Notes under the pieces: model-generated
The model's database searches: none
Seen by the model: only the letters and a program-made list of their open reading frames with translations
Told to the model about the DNA's origin: nothing
Made by a program: the position numbers and the translations under genes
In this document: positions 53,286 through 62,087 of the stretch, piece after piece
Layout of the letters: each line of letters opens with the position of its first letter
Numbering within the stretch: position 1 is the stretch's first letter
Assembly (NCBI RefSeq): GCF_033441515.1
Contig: NZ_JAWQJT010000003.1
Span: 2,294,001-2,358,000, forward strand
DNA length: 64,000 nucleotides
Source of the DNA: Amycolatopsis solani
GTDB taxonomy: Bacteria; Actinomycetota; Actinomycetes; Mycobacteriales; Pseudonocardiaceae
Direction of reading: 5' to 3'

Positions 53286-54070
53286 ACGCGACCGGACTGC
53301 TCGAAGTGACCGCGGTGCACCGGCCGACGCCGCGCACGGTCCGCGTCACCTTCACCGGCGAGGGCCTCGGCGAGCTGCCCGCGTGGCCGGACCAGCAGCT
53401 CAAGCTCCTGGTCCCGCCGCCGGGCCGTCCGGTCCGGCTGCCCGCGGCCGGCGGCGACGTCCTGCGCTGGTACCAGGCGTACCTCGAGATCCCCGAGGCC
53501 GAGCGGCCGGTGATGCGCAGCTACACGGTGCGCGACCGCGGCCGGGACACGATCGACGTCGAGTTCGTGCTGCACCCCGGCGCGGTGGGCCCGGCGACGG
53601 AGTGGGCCCGGTCCGCGGCTCCCGGCCAGGTCCTCGGCCGCTACGGCCCGGACGAGGCCTACCGCCGTCCGGTACCGACGGCGGACACGGTGCTGCTCGC
53701 CGGGGACGAGACGGCGCTGCCCGCGATCGCCACCCTGCTGTCCGAAGTGGACAACGCGCTGGTGTTCGTCGAGGTGGCGGACGCGGCCGAGGAGCAGGCG
53801 CTGCCGAACGTCCGGTGGGTGCACCGCGACGGCGCCGAGCACGGGGCCAAGCTGGTGGAATCGGTGCGTGAAGCGGTTTGGCCACAAGGACAGGTAGCGG
53901 CATGGCTGGCCGGCGAGGCGTCGACGGTCCGCGCCCTGCGGCGGCACCTCGTCGGCCGGGGCATCGACAAGAGCGCCATCGAATTCACCGGCTACTGGCG
54001 GCGCAAGCTCACCCAGGACGACGCCCCGACCCCGGACGACCTGGCCGACGCGCGGGAGAAGCTCGGCTGA
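53282..54070 (+). CDS. siderophore-interacting protein (FAD/NADPH ferric reductase)
   Basis: 262 residues from GTG overlapping the previous stop. Features of the ViuB/SIP family: PDQQLKLLVPP, MRSYTVRDRG (the FAD-binding RxYTxR, about 80) and FVLHPG with GPATEWARSAAPG. The C-terminal NAD(P)H domain has LLAGDETALPAI and AWLAGEASTVRALRRHLV. It releases iron from ferric siderophores by reduction in the cytoplasm. Co-translation with a UvrA-like ABC protein is an unusual pairing. The gene is convergent with the P450 gene at 54077. Confidence 0.9.
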   Translation: MNATGLLEVTAVHRPTPRTVRVTFTGEGLGELPAWPDQQLKLLVPPPGRPVRLPAAGGDVLRWYQAYLEIPEAERPVMRSYTVRDRGRDTIDVEFVLHPGAVGPATEWARSAAPGQVLGRYGPDEAYRRPVPTADTVLLAGDETALPAIATLLSEVDNALVFVEVADAAEEQALPNVRWVHRDGAEHGAKLVESVREAVWPQGQVAAWLAGEASTVRALRRHLVGRGIDKSAIEFTGYWRRKLTQDDAPTPDDLADAREKLG

Positions 54071-54076
54071 GCCGCG

Positions 54077-55264
54077 TCACCAGGTGACCGGCAAGCTGTG
54101 CACCCCGTACACCAGCATGTCGTCCTTGAACGCCAGCTCTTCAACCGGCACCGCGAGCCGCAACTCCGGGATGCGGCGGTACAGCGTCCCGTAGACCACC
54201 TGCAGCTCCACCCGCGCCAGCGTCTGGCCGAGGCACTGGTGCACGCCGTAGCCGAAGGCGACGTGGTGGCGGGCCTCGCGGGTCACGTCGAGCCGGTCGG
54301 CGTGCTCGAACACCGTTTCGTCGCGGTTCGCGACGTCGCCGGCCGCGATGATGCCTTCGCCCGCGCGGATGACCTCGCCACCGACTTCGATGTCTTCGGT
54401 CGCGACGCGGCGGCGCCCGGTGTGCGTGATGTTCAAGTAGCGCAACAGCTCTTCGACCGCGCGGCGCAGCAGGTCAGCGTCGCCGTCGCGCACCAGCGCC
54501 AGCTGGTCCGGGTGCTCCAGCAGCGCGACCGTGCCGAGGGCGATCATGTTCGCCGTCGTCTCGTGGCCCGCGACCAGCAGCAGCTGGCCCATGGACGCGA
54601 CCTCTTCGGCGGTCATCCGGCCGGTCGCGTACTGCGTCACCGCCAGCTTGCTCAGCACGTCGTCGCCCGGCGCCGCGGCCTTCCGCTCGACCAGACCACC
54701 GAGGTACGCCAGCAGTTCTTCGGTGGCCTGCAACGCTTCCGCCGGGGTCGCCGTGGTCGAAACCATCACCTTCGTGATGTCCTGGAACAGTTCCCGGTCC
54801 TCGTACGGCACGCCGAGCAGCTCGCAGATCACCAGCGACGGCACCGGCAGCGCGAACGCCGTCACCAGGTCGACCGGCTTCGGGCCGGCCAGCAGCCCGT
54901 CGACGAGGCCGTCGACGATGCGCTGGATCGCCGGGCGCAGCGCCTCCATCTTCTTGACCAGGAAGTCGCCGGTCAGCAGCTTGCGCTGCGCCGCGTGCTC
55001 GGCGCCGTCCATGGTGATGAACGACTTCGCGCGGTGGCGCCGGGCGGCCGACGCCGCGGTCTGGTGCGGGTAGCCGGGCCGGTCCGAGTCGGCGCTGACC
55101 CGCGTGTCGCGCAGCAGCGAGCGCACGTCGTCGTAGCGCGTGACCAGCCACGGCGTCTCGCCGTTCCACAGGCGCACGCGGGAAACCGGCGGCAGCTCGC
55201 CGAGTTCGGCGGGCGGGTCGAAGGGACACCGCCGGGTCATCGGAAACGCGGGCACGCCGTCCAC
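54077..55264 (-). CDS. cytochrome P450
   Basis: 395 residues from GTG, with GGGAGG upstream. I-helix LLVAGHETTANM, K-helix EELLRYLN, haem loop FGYGVHQCLGQTLARVEL. It is related to the P450 at 34.2 kb (shared LPVPSLVICELLGVPYEDR block and start RRCPFDPP), so the two probably belong to the same CYP family and are paralogues. No redox partner gene is adjacent. An inverted repeat CCGGAA/TTCCGG (55284-55289, 55314-55319) spans its upstream region; the TetR gene before it on the same strand may regulate it. Confidence 0.95.
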   Translation of the reverse strand: MDGVPAFPMTRRCPFDPPAELGELPPVSRVRLWNGETPWLVTRYDDVRSLLRDTRVSADSDRPGYPHQTAASAARRHRAKSFITMDGAEHAAQRKLLTGDFLVKKMEALRPAIQRIVDGLVDGLLAGPKPVDLVTAFALPVPSLVICELLGVPYEDRELFQDITKVMVSTTATPAEALQATEELLAYLGGLVERKAAAPGDDVLSKLAVTQYATGRMTAEEVASMGQLLLVAGHETTANMIALGTVALLEHPDQLALVRDGDADLLRRAVEELLRYLNITHTGRRRVATEDIEVGGEVIRAGEGIIAAGDVANRDETVFEHADRLDVTREARHHVAFGYGVHQCLGQTLARVELQVVYGTLYRRIPELRLAVPVEELAFKDDMLVYGVHSLPVTW

Positions 55265-55339
55265 CGGATACCTCCCGAAGCTGCCGGAAATTTACATAGC
55301 CATGCTAAGCATCTTCCGGCCGCCCCGCCACAGGTCCGA

Positions 55340-55972
55340 TCAGGCGAACACCAGCGAAACCAACTCGTCCACGAACGGCTCCACCAGCTCAGCGCCGGTC
55401 CGGTTGAGCGCGCTGTGGAACAACGCGACCCGCCCGTGCGCGCCGACGAACACCACCGCCGCCGCACGGCCCGGGGTGACGCGGAGCTCGTGGCCCGCCT
55501 CGACGCAGCGCTCGAAGCCCGCCGTCAGCCGATCGATCACGTCGAGGAGCGGGCCTTTCGGCCGCGTACCGGCCTCGAGCTCGGAGGCGCCGTTCGCCAG
55601 CATCAGGCGGTAGTGCCCCGGATTCCGCATCGCGAAGGCGCAGTAGGCGTGAATCTGTGCGCGGATGCGCCCGACGGCATCGGTTTCCCCGACCGACTCC
55701 TCGGCCACGCGCATCGATTCGGCGAGCCGTGCGTATTCGTGATCGAGGAGCCCGCGCACCAATTCCGCACGATCGGAGAAATGCTGGTAGATGCTCGCCG
55801 GGGCGATGCCGACGGCCCGCGCCACACCGCGGATCGTCAGCCCGTCCTCGCCGCCGAGCTCGGCGAGCAAGCGGCCGGCCGCTTCGAGGATTTCCCCGCG
55901 CAGCCGTTCGCCTTCGCCCCAGCGGTTCCTCGTTCGGCCGATTCCGGCCGCGACGTTCTCCGGCACCCGCAC
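55340..55972 (-). CDS. TetR-family regulator
   Basis: 210 residues from GTG at 55972 (GTG at 55966 is an alternative). N-terminal helix-turn-helix at about 20-65: ILEAAGRLLAELGG, IRGVARAVGIAPASIYQHFS. The C-terminal part (AFAMRNPGHYRLML, FVGAHGRVALFHSALNRTG) matches the TetR_C_13 (WHG) type. It lies between the SDR and P450 genes on the same strand and probably responds to a substrate of one of them. Confidence 0.9.
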   Translation of the reverse strand: MRVPENVAAGIGRTRNRWGEGERLRGEILEAAGRLLAELGGEDGLTIRGVARAVGIAPASIYQHFSDRAELVRGLLDHEYARLAESMRVAEESVGETDAVGRIRAQIHAYCAFAMRNPGHYRLMLANGASELEAGTRPKGPLLDVIDRLTAGFERCVEAGHELRVTPGRAAAVVFVGAHGRVALFHSALNRTGAELVEPFVDELVSLVFA

Positions 55973-56034
55973 ATTAATACGCCCGGGTTGATCGGCCCGG
56001 CATTCCGGGGTGCCGGAAACCGCATTCCGAATGG

Positions 56035-56739
56035 TCAGGAAACCAGCGCCGGGTACAGCCCCGGGAGTTCGCCGGCCAGCCCGGCGCGGACGTTCCGGCT
56101 GAGGTCGTCGGCGAGCACCTCGAACCGGCCCGCTTCGACGCCGTCGAGCGCGAGCCCGGCCACGAACGCCGGGTCGATCTTCGGGCCGTCGACGTGCTTG
56201 GCCATGTCGGTGTCCATGTAGCCGACGTGCAGCGCGGTCACCTGCGTCTTCTGCGGCGCGAGCTCCAGGCGCAGCGCGTTGGTCAGCGACCAGGCCGCCG
56301 CCTTCGCCGCGGAGTACGCCGCGACCTGCGGTGCGGTGAACCACGAAAGCACCGACAGGACGTTGAGGACCGCGCCGCCGCCGTTGCGCGCCAGGATCGG
56401 CGCGAACTCGCGCGTCACGGCCAGCGTGCCGAAGTAGTGCGTGTCCATCTCCAGCCGGATGTCGTCCAGCGACCCGCCGAGCAGCGACGCCCCGGTCGAC
56501 GAACCGGCGTTGTTGACCAGCAGCGTGACGTCGCCGGCGGCCGCGGCGGCTTCGCGGATCGACGCCGGATCGGTCACGTCGAGCCGCAGCGGGACCACGC
56601 CCGGCAGGTCGACCGACTCCGGGTTCCGCGCGGCGGCGTAGACCTTGGCCGCCCCGCGCTCGAGCAACGCGGCGGCGAACTGACGGCCGAGCCCGCGGTT
56701 CGCTCCGGTGACCAGCACCACCGCACCCTTGATGTCCAT
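56035..56739 (-). CDS. SDR-family oxidoreductase
   Basis: 234 residues; AGAGGAG before ATG at 56739. Classical motifs: VTGANRGLGRQFAAALL (about 10-26), NNAGSS, LNVLSVLSW, then AYSAAKAAAWSL with catalytic Tyr and Lys. PALVS ends the protein. This is a functional classical SDR, probably a quinone or ketone reductase. It is divergent from the HxlR gene with 101 bp and paired palindromes between, so HxlR is the likely regulator. Confidence 0.9.
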   Translation of the reverse strand: MDIKGAVVLVTGANRGLGRQFAAALLERGAAKVYAAARNPESVDLPGVVPLRLDVTDPASIREAAAAAGDVTLLVNNAGSSTGASLLGGSLDDIRLEMDTHYFGTLAVTREFAPILARNGGGAVLNVLSVLSWFTAPQVAAYSAAKAAAWSLTNALRLELAPQKTQVTALHVGYMDTDMAKHVDGPKIDPAFVAGLALDGVEAGRFEVLADDLSRNVRAGLAGELPGLYPALVS

Positions 56740-56760
56740 GGCGAACTCCTCTCGCACCTG

Positions 56761-56819
56761 GCTTGCTCGTTGCAAGCTAGCTGCGGCCGACTGTACGGCG
56801 TAGACTTGCTCCAAGCAAG
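56761..56819. promoter_or_regulatory. two HxlR-type operator palindromes
   Basis: GCTTGCTCGTTGCAAGC (56761-56777) and CTTGCTCCAAGCAAG (56805-56819) are both inverted repeats with CTTGC/GCAAG arms around 5 bases. They lie 43 bases apart, one in front of each divergent gene, fitting binding of two HxlR dimers to control both. Confidence 0.65.
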
Positions 56820-56840
56820 CCAGGTAGGAGGGATCACACC

Positions 56841-57332
56841 ATGAGCCGCCGGACCACCTGGGAGGAGAACTCCTGCCCGATCGCCCGCGCCGCCGACGTC
56901 CTCGGCGAGCCGTGGACGTTGCTGATCCTGCGCAACGCGACCGCGGGCACCACCCGCTTCGAAGACTTCCGGAGCCAGCTCTGCATCGCCGACAACGTGC
57001 TGACGACCCGGCTGGCGAAGCTCGTCGAGCGCGGCCTGCTGACGAAGCTCCCCTACCGCGACGGCGGCCGCACCCGCCACGAGTACCGCCTGACCCAGGC
57101 CGGTTCGGACGCGCTGCCGGTGCTGCACGCCCTCGGCGCGTGGGGTGACGCGCACACTTCGGCCAAGAGCGCGTACGGCCCGATGCAGCTGGTGCACGCC
57201 GGCTGCGGGCAGCTCACCCGGCCGGGCGAGAAGTGCGACAACTGCGGAGAAGCGCTGGTCAGGGACGATCTGGCGTGGCGCGGATCCTGGCTCAGCCGGG
57301 GCGAGATCCCGCTGGCCGACCCCGTCGGCTGA
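56841..57332 (+). CDS. HxlR-family transcriptional regulator
   Basis: 163 residues. CPIARAADVLGEPWTLLILR (about 12-31) is the HxlR start; RFEDFRSQLCIADNVLTTRL is the recognition helix region. A C-terminal extension has CGQLTRPGEKCDNCGEAL, with three Cys that could bind zinc; such extensions occur in some actinobacterial HxlR proteins. It sits divergently from the SDR gene and its palindromes. HxlR proteins usually sense reactive aldehydes, quinones or electrophiles. Confidence 0.9.
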   Translation: MSRRTTWEENSCPIARAADVLGEPWTLLILRNATAGTTRFEDFRSQLCIADNVLTTRLAKLVERGLLTKLPYRDGGRTRHEYRLTQAGSDALPVLHALGAWGDAHTSAKSAYGPMQLVHAGCGQLTRPGEKCDNCGEALVRDDLAWRGSWLSRGEIPLADPVG

Positions 57333-57352
57333 GCCGGACGGCGCATCCTGGT

Positions 57353-57368
57353 ATGCACGATCGTGCAT
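57353..57368. promoter_or_regulatory. perfect palindrome upstream of the snapalysin gene
   Basis: ATGCACGATCGTGCAT is a perfect 16-base palindrome lying 136 bases before the snapalysin start and 20 bases after the HxlR stop. It could be a terminator stem without T tract, or a regulator site; in Streptomyces, snapalysin genes are activated by LysR-type proteins at inverted repeats upstream. Confidence 0.45.
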
Positions 57369-57504
57369 GTCAAGACTCCGCGATGGTTGGTAATTCACCG
57401 TTCGCAGCGCAGTACGAAAGTCGGGTCACAAGAGCCCGGGGATTCCGTAAGTTCGACACCCAGCGCGCGCAAACCCGGCAAATTCCCCACGGCAAGGAGT
57501 CCCG

Positions 57505-58059
57505 ATGTCCCGGAAGTACCTGCTGCCCGGTGCCGCCGTCGCACTGGCGATGATCGCGACCCCGCTGACGGCCGGCCCGGCCTTCGCAGCTCCGGAAGCG
57601 GCCACGGTCGTCTACTACGACACCTCGGACGCCCCCACCTTCCGCGACGTGATCAACGCGGGCGCGGCGAACTGGAACGCGGCGGTCTCGAACGTCAAGC
57701 TCGAGGAAAGCTCCTCGGGCGCGTCGCTGCACTACACGGAGGGCAACGACCCGCGCGGCTCGTACGCCCAGACCGACGGCCACGGCAGCGGCACGATCTT
57801 CATCGACTACACCCAGGCCGAGCAGTACAACCAGACCCGCATCGCGGCCCACGAGACCGGCCACGCGCTGGGCCTCCCGGACCACTACGAGGGCCCGTGC
57901 TCGGAACTGATGTCGGGCGGCGGCCCCGGCCCGTCCTGCACCAACGCGAACCCGAACTCCGAAGAGTCCTCGCAGGTGGAATCCCTGTGGGCCAACGGTT
58001 TCGCGGGCGCCCGCAAGGCGCCGACCCGCGTCTACGAGGTGACGATGCCGGTCAAGTGA
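57505..58059 (+). CDS. secreted snapalysin-type zinc metalloprotease
   Basis: 184 residues; GGCAAGGAG upstream of ATG. Signal peptide at about 1-29 (cleaved near AFAAP). The zinc motif [12 protein letters not shown] (His 116, Glu 117, His 120 and Asp 126) is the HExxHxxGxxD of family M7, and the Met-turn is in SELMSG. It is a small extracellular neutral protease that cuts casein-like substrates. Length is normal for mature snapalysin plus signal and a very short pro-segment. A hairpin follows. Confidence 0.9.
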   Translation: MSRKYLLPGAAVALAMIATPLTAGPAFAAPEAATVVYYDTSDAPTFRDVINAGAANWNAAVSNVKLEESSSGASLHYTEGNDPRGSYAQTDGHGSGTIFIDYTQAEQYNQTRIAAHETGHALGLPDHYEGPCSELMSGGGPGPSCTNANPNSEESSQVESLWANGFAGARKAPTRVYEVTMPVK

Positions 58060-58083
58060 CCAGCGTCTGACGTCGTCGGGGGA

Positions 58084-58111
58084 GGCCGCACCGGGTACGC
58101 CCGGTGCGGCC
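58084..58111. terminator. bidirectional hairpin terminator
   Basis: GGCCGCACCGGG and CCCGGTGCGGCC form a perfect 12-bp stem with TACG loop, followed by TTCGTGTGT. It lies between the convergent snapalysin (ends 58059) and GntR gene (ends 58120). Confidence 0.85.
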
Positions 58112-58119
58112 TTCGTGTG

Positions 58120-58791
58120 TCACAGCCGCGACAGCAGCCTGTCCCGCGCCACCTCGAGGTGGTCCGTCATCGCCTTCCTGGCCGCCGCCGCGTTGCCCGC
58201 CACCAGGGCGTCCACGATCGCCCGGTGCTCGGTGATCGTCTGCTCGCCGAACGGCTGGTTGTAGTTCAGGCGGAAGAAGTGCAGGTGGCAGTGGGTGCGG
58301 GCGAACGCCTGCTCGACCGCCGCGTTGCCGGCCAGGCGCAGGATCAGCTCGTGGAGCCGCTGGTCGTGCGCGGTCAGCGCCTTGTAGTCCTTGTACGCGT
58401 CTTCCGCCGGGACCGCCGGGCACGTCGCCAGTTCCGCTTCCAACGCCGCCACATGAGCGTCCGACATCGCGGCCGCCGCCAGGGCCGCCGAGGGCGGCTC
58501 CAGCAGCAGGCGCAGCGCGTACATGTCGTCGACTTCCTTGCGGTCCAGCAGTTCCGTGACGCGGTAGCCGCGCAGCGGGAGCCTGCTGACCAGCTCCTCC
58601 GACTCGAGCCGGGCCAGCGCCTCGCGGACCGGGGTGCCCGAGACGCCGAGCTCGCGGGCGATCTCGTCGATGTTGACCCGCGCGCCCGGCTCGATGCCGT
58701 CGTTCATGATCAGCGCCCGGATCTGCTCGTAGACGCCGTCGGCCAGCACCTGCCTGCCCGGCAGGGCCTCGAGCCGCCGTTCGCCCGTCAT
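58120..58791 (-). CDS. GntR-family regulator (FCD domain)
   Basis: 223 residues. Winged helix at about 15-75 (VYEQIRALIMNDGIEPGARV, RELGVSGTPVREALARLE) and the FCD ligand domain after it (YALRLLLEPPSAALAA, DQRLHELILRLAGNAAVEQA, ITEHRAIVDALVAGN, with metal-binding His residues). FCD regulators bind sugar acids, lactate or similar carboxylates. It is the last gene of the leftward glycan operon, 27 bases after the esterase gene, and probably controls it. Confidence 0.9.
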   Translation of the reverse strand: MTGERRLEALPGRQVLADGVYEQIRALIMNDGIEPGARVNIDEIARELGVSGTPVREALARLESEELVSRLPLRGYRVTELLDRKEVDDMYALRLLLEPPSAALAAAAMSDAHVAALEAELATCPAVPAEDAYKDYKALTAHDQRLHELILRLAGNAAVEQAFARTHCHLHFFRLNYNQPFGEQTITEHRAIVDALVAGNAAAARKAMTDHLEVARDRLLSRL

Positions 58792-58818
58792 CGATCCCCT
58801 CTCGATCGTCGGTCCAGG

Positions 58819-59778
58819 TTACTGCCCGGCGGGTTCGAGCAGCGGGCCGAACGCGTCGAGCACCGCACGCAGGTCGTCGGCTCCCCCGGCTTCGTGGCCG
58901 TTGTAGTCCCAGACGCCGATCTCCTTCGGACCCCGGTAGGCGTGGTAGGCGCCGAAGACGGTCGAGGGCGGCACGATGCCGTCCATCAGCCCGGCGCTGA
59001 ACCAGGCGGGCGCCTCGGCGCGCGCGGCGAACCCGATCCCGTCGAAGTAGGCCAGCACCGCGAAGACCCGCTCGACGGCGTCCCGGCGGTCGGCCAGGTA
59101 GCGCGACAGCTCGACGTACGGGCGTTCGCCGCCGATCAGGCTCGCGCGCCGGAAGTCGCACAGGAACGGCGCCTGCGCGTGCAGCGCCGCGACGTCCGGC
59201 ACCAGTCCCGCGGTGGCCAGCGCGATGCCGCCGCCCTGGCTGTTGCCGAGCACCGCGACCCGCGCCGGGTCGACTCCGGGGAGCGTGCGCACGGCGTCGA
59301 CCGCCCGGACCGCGTCGGTGAAGATCCGCCGGTAGACGTAGGTTTCGCGGCTCTCGATGCCGCGGGTCAGGTGCCCCGGGTAGGCGGGCCCGCTGCCGGC
59401 CGGGTCCGGCGTCACCCCGCCCTGGCCGCGGATGTCGACCTGCAGGTGCGCGTACCCGGCGGACGCCCAGTGCAGCTCCTGGAGCGCACTTCCCCGGCTA
59501 CCGCCGTAGCCGTGGAACTGGACGATCGCGGGCCGCGGCCCGGTCGCGCCGCGGGGCCGTCGCAGCCAGGCGCGGATCGGGTGGCCGCCGAACCCGGCGA
59601 ACGTCACGTCGAACACGTCCAGCGTGCGCAGCGGCGTCTCGACCGGCGTCACGCGCACGTCGATGTCGTGCCCGCGTGCTTCGGTCAGCGTCGAGGCCCA
59701 GAAGGCGTCGAAGTCCGCAGGTGCCCGGTAGTCGCTGCGGTACGCCCACAGCGCTTCACGGCCGAGGTCGGTCAGCAT
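58819..59778 (-). CDS. acetyl-xylan esterase/cephalosporin-C deacetylase-type hydrolase
   Basis: 319 residues. AXE1-type alpha/beta hydrolase: IVQFHGYGGSRG (about 85-96), nucleophile elbow LGNSQGGGIAL (Ser about 180), and His in YNGHEAGG near the C-terminus. VDIRGQGGV is the family loop. It removes acetyl groups from carbohydrates such as xylan, in the cytoplasm (no signal peptide). Its ATG overlaps the GH95 stop by one base, so it is co-translated and should deacetylate oligosaccharides used with the GH95/GH27 enzymes. Confidence 0.9.
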   Translation of the reverse strand: MLTDLGREALWAYRSDYRAPADFDAFWASTLTEARGHDIDVRVTPVETPLRTLDVFDVTFAGFGGHPIRAWLRRPRGATGPRPAIVQFHGYGGSRGSALQELHWASAGYAHLQVDIRGQGGVTPDPAGSGPAYPGHLTRGIESRETYVYRRIFTDAVRAVDAVRTLPGVDPARVAVLGNSQGGGIALATAGLVPDVAALHAQAPFLCDFRRASLIGGERPYVELSRYLADRRDAVERVFAVLAYFDGIGFAARAEAPAWFSAGLMDGIVPPSTVFGAYHAYRGPKEIGVWDYNGHEAGGADDLRAVLDAFGPLLEPAGQ

Positions 59779-62087
59779 CAGAGTCCTTTCAGGACGGTCG
59801 ATTCGCCGGCCCGCAGCCGCAGCTCGGTTTCGCGGCCGCGGTAGCGCACCCGGACCGGCTCGGCCGGGTTGCCGGAGAGCCGCCGGACGACGGCGTACCG
59901 CAGTTCGCCGTCGCGCCACTCGAGGTCGACCGCGAGCCCGCCGCGGCAGTGCAGGCCGCCGGCCTCGCCGTCCCGCCAGTCCGCCGGCAACGCGGGCAGC
60001 AGCGAGAGCACGTCGTTCTGGCTCTGCACCAGCAGTTCCGCCAGCCCGGCCGGGAAGCCGTAGTTGCCGTCGATCTGGAACGGCGGGTGCGTGCTGAACA
60101 GGTTGGGCAGCAGCCCGCCCCACTCGGAGCCGTCGACCGGGGCGTCGCGGTGGCGGTCGCCGGTGAACGGCCGGGTCGCCTCGCTCAGCAGTTTCCGCGC
60201 GGTCTCGCCGTCGCCGAGCCGGGCGCGCAGCGCGATCTTCCAGGCCCAGGACCAGCCCATCGCACCCGGCCCCCGCCGGTCCAGCACGCGCCGGGCCGCT
60301 TCCACCAGCTCCGGGGTATCGAGCTGCCCCAGTGGGTACAACGCGACCAGGTGGGACAGGTGCCGGTGGGCCGGGTCCGCTTCGGGCCGGTCTTCGGCCC
60401 ACTCCCCCAGCCGCCCATCGGGCAGCACGGGCAGCGGGCGCAGCCGGGGCAGCGCGGCCTCGATCTCGGTGCACACCGGGTCGTAGCCGCCGAGCGTCTC
60501 CACGGCGGCGAGACTCCGCTCGAACACCGCGCGGATCAGGACGAGGTCCATGGTCGCCGAATACGTGAGCGACTCCTTCGTCCCAGCGTCCGAAAGGAAC
60601 AGGTTCTCCGGTGACGTCGACGGGCAGGTGTCGAGGAAACCGTCGTGCTCCACCAGCCAGTCCAGGCAGAATTCGGCGCAGCCGCGCAGCAACGGCCACG
60701 CCGTCCGTTCGAGGAAGGCGCGGTCGCGCGTGAAGTCGTAGTGGTCCCAGGCGTGCTGGACCAGCCACGCGCCGCCCAGCTGCCACAGCGCCCACGACGG
60801 GTTGCCGTGGCCCATCCCGGCCGGCAGCGCCCAGCCCCACGGGTCGGTGTTGTGGTGGGTGACCCAGCCGCGGCAGCCGTACAGTTCGCGCGCGACGCCG
60901 GCGCCGGTGACCGCGAGCTTGCCGAGCAGGTCGAACAGCGGCTGGTGGCACTCGCCGAGCCCGGTCGTCTCGGCGGCCCAGTAGTTCATCTGCGTGTTGA
61001 TGTTGACCGTGTAGTTCGACGACCAGGCCGGGCGGAGGTCGTCGTTCCAGATGCCCGACAGGTTCGCCGGGGGCGCGCCGGGCCGGGACGCACTCGCCAG
61101 GAGGTAGCGCCCGTACTGGAAGAGCACGGTCGCGGTGAGCTGGTCGTCCACCCCGGACAGGAGTTCCGCGACGTCGTGGGTGCCGCCCCGCCGCTCGCCG
61201 ATCCGCACCGTCGCTGCCGCCAGCAGGGGCCGCAGATCGGCTTCGTGCGCTCGCCCCAGCTCGGCGGCTCCGGTCGCGACGGCCTGCTCGGCGAAGACCG
61301 CCGCGCGCCGCCGGTGCTCCTCGCGGGTGTGCTGCCGGTCGCCGATCCAGGCGTCGTACGCGCTGGTCGAACTGGCCAGGACGACCAAGACGGCGGTTTC
61401 GGTCCGGGCGACCCGGACGGAGACCGCGCCGAACGGGTCGTACCCCTCGGCGGTCCCGTACCGCAGCGGTTCCGCCACCTGCGGTTCGTGCCTTGGCGCA
61501 CCGTCGATCGGGATCTCGATGCCCAGGTCCAGGCCGTCGCGCGAGACCTCGCGCAGCCGTGTCGACAGAGCGACGTCGACCTCGGTCCAGCCGGAAAGCG
61601 CGACGCACAGAACCTGCGCCGGACGGCTCACCCAGGTCGTGCGCACGACGTCTTGGCCGTCGATGGTCAGCCGCTCGGTCGCGACGCCGCTGTCCAGGTT
61701 CAGCGTCCGGCCGTGCGAGGTGCCATCGGGCAGCGTCAGCCAGAGGTCGACGTAGGGCAGGAACTCCTGGCTGTACGGGCCTTCGAACGCCATCAGGAGT
61801 TCTTCGGCCCGCCGGAAGTCCTTTGCGAACACGGCTTCCCGCACCTCGGCGAGCTGCTCCGGCCCGGCGTCCAGGTCCGCCAGCGCGGCGGCCGGGCCGC
61901 CGGGCGTGCCGGACCACACGGTGGCGTCGTTGACCTGGATCCGCGTGCGGCCGGTGCCCCCGAAGACCATCGCGCCGAGCCGGCCGTTGCCGAGCGGCAT
62001 CGCCTCGGTCCAGTCGGTCGCCGGACGCGGCCAGGAGAGCAGGAGATCGCCCCGCCTAGACGGTGATCTTGTCGACGTCGTAGACAT
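59778..62087 (-). CDS. GH95-family glycosidase (alpha-L-fucosidase/galactosidase type)
   Basis: 769 residues. WPRPATDWTEAMPLGNGRLG and VNDATVWSG are the N-terminal GH95 signatures; SNYTVNINTQMNYWAAETTG, WVTHHNTDPWGWA and PSTSPEN follow in the (alpha/alpha)6 barrel, and HRHLSHLVALYPLGQ plus PFQIDGNYGFPAG close it. No signal peptide is seen, so it acts in the cytoplasm on imported oligosaccharides. The only in-frame ATG is inside the end of the GH27 gene (overlap 32 bases). GH95 enzymes act on alpha-L-fucosyl or alpha-L-galactosyl residues of xyloglucan or mucin-type glycans. Confidence 0.9.
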   Translation of the reverse strand: MSTTSTRSPSRRGDLLLSWPRPATDWTEAMPLGNGRLGAMVFGGTGRTRIQVNDATVWSGTPGGPAAALADLDAGPEQLAEVREAVFAKDFRRAEELLMAFEGPYSQEFLPYVDLWLTLPDGTSHGRTLNLDSGVATERLTIDGQDVVRTTWVSRPAQVLCVALSGWTEVDVALSTRLREVSRDGLDLGIEIPIDGAPRHEPQVAEPLRYGTAEGYDPFGAVSVRVARTETAVLVVLASSTSAYDAWIGDRQHTREEHRRRAAVFAEQAVATGAAELGRAHEADLRPLLAAATVRIGERRGGTHDVAELLSGVDDQLTATVLFQYGRYLLASASRPGAPPANLSGIWNDDLRPAWSSNYTVNINTQMNYWAAETTGLGECHQPLFDLLGKLAVTGAGVARELYGCRGWVTHHNTDPWGWALPAGMGHGNPSWALWQLGGAWLVQHAWDHYDFTRDRAFLERTAWPLLRGCAEFCLDWLVEHDGFLDTCPSTSPENLFLSDAGTKESLTYSATMDLVLIRAVFERSLAAVETLGGYDPVCTEIEAALPRLRPLPVLPDGRLGEWAEDRPEADPAHRHLSHLVALYPLGQLDTPELVEAARRVLDRRGPGAMGWSWAWKIALRARLGDGETARKLLSEATRPFTGDRHRDAPVDGSEWGGLLPNLFSTHPPFQIDGNYGFPAGLAELLVQSQNDVLSLLPALPADWRDGEAGGLHCRGGLAVDLEWRDGELRYAVVRRLSGNPAEPVRVRYRGRETELRLRAGESTVLKGL

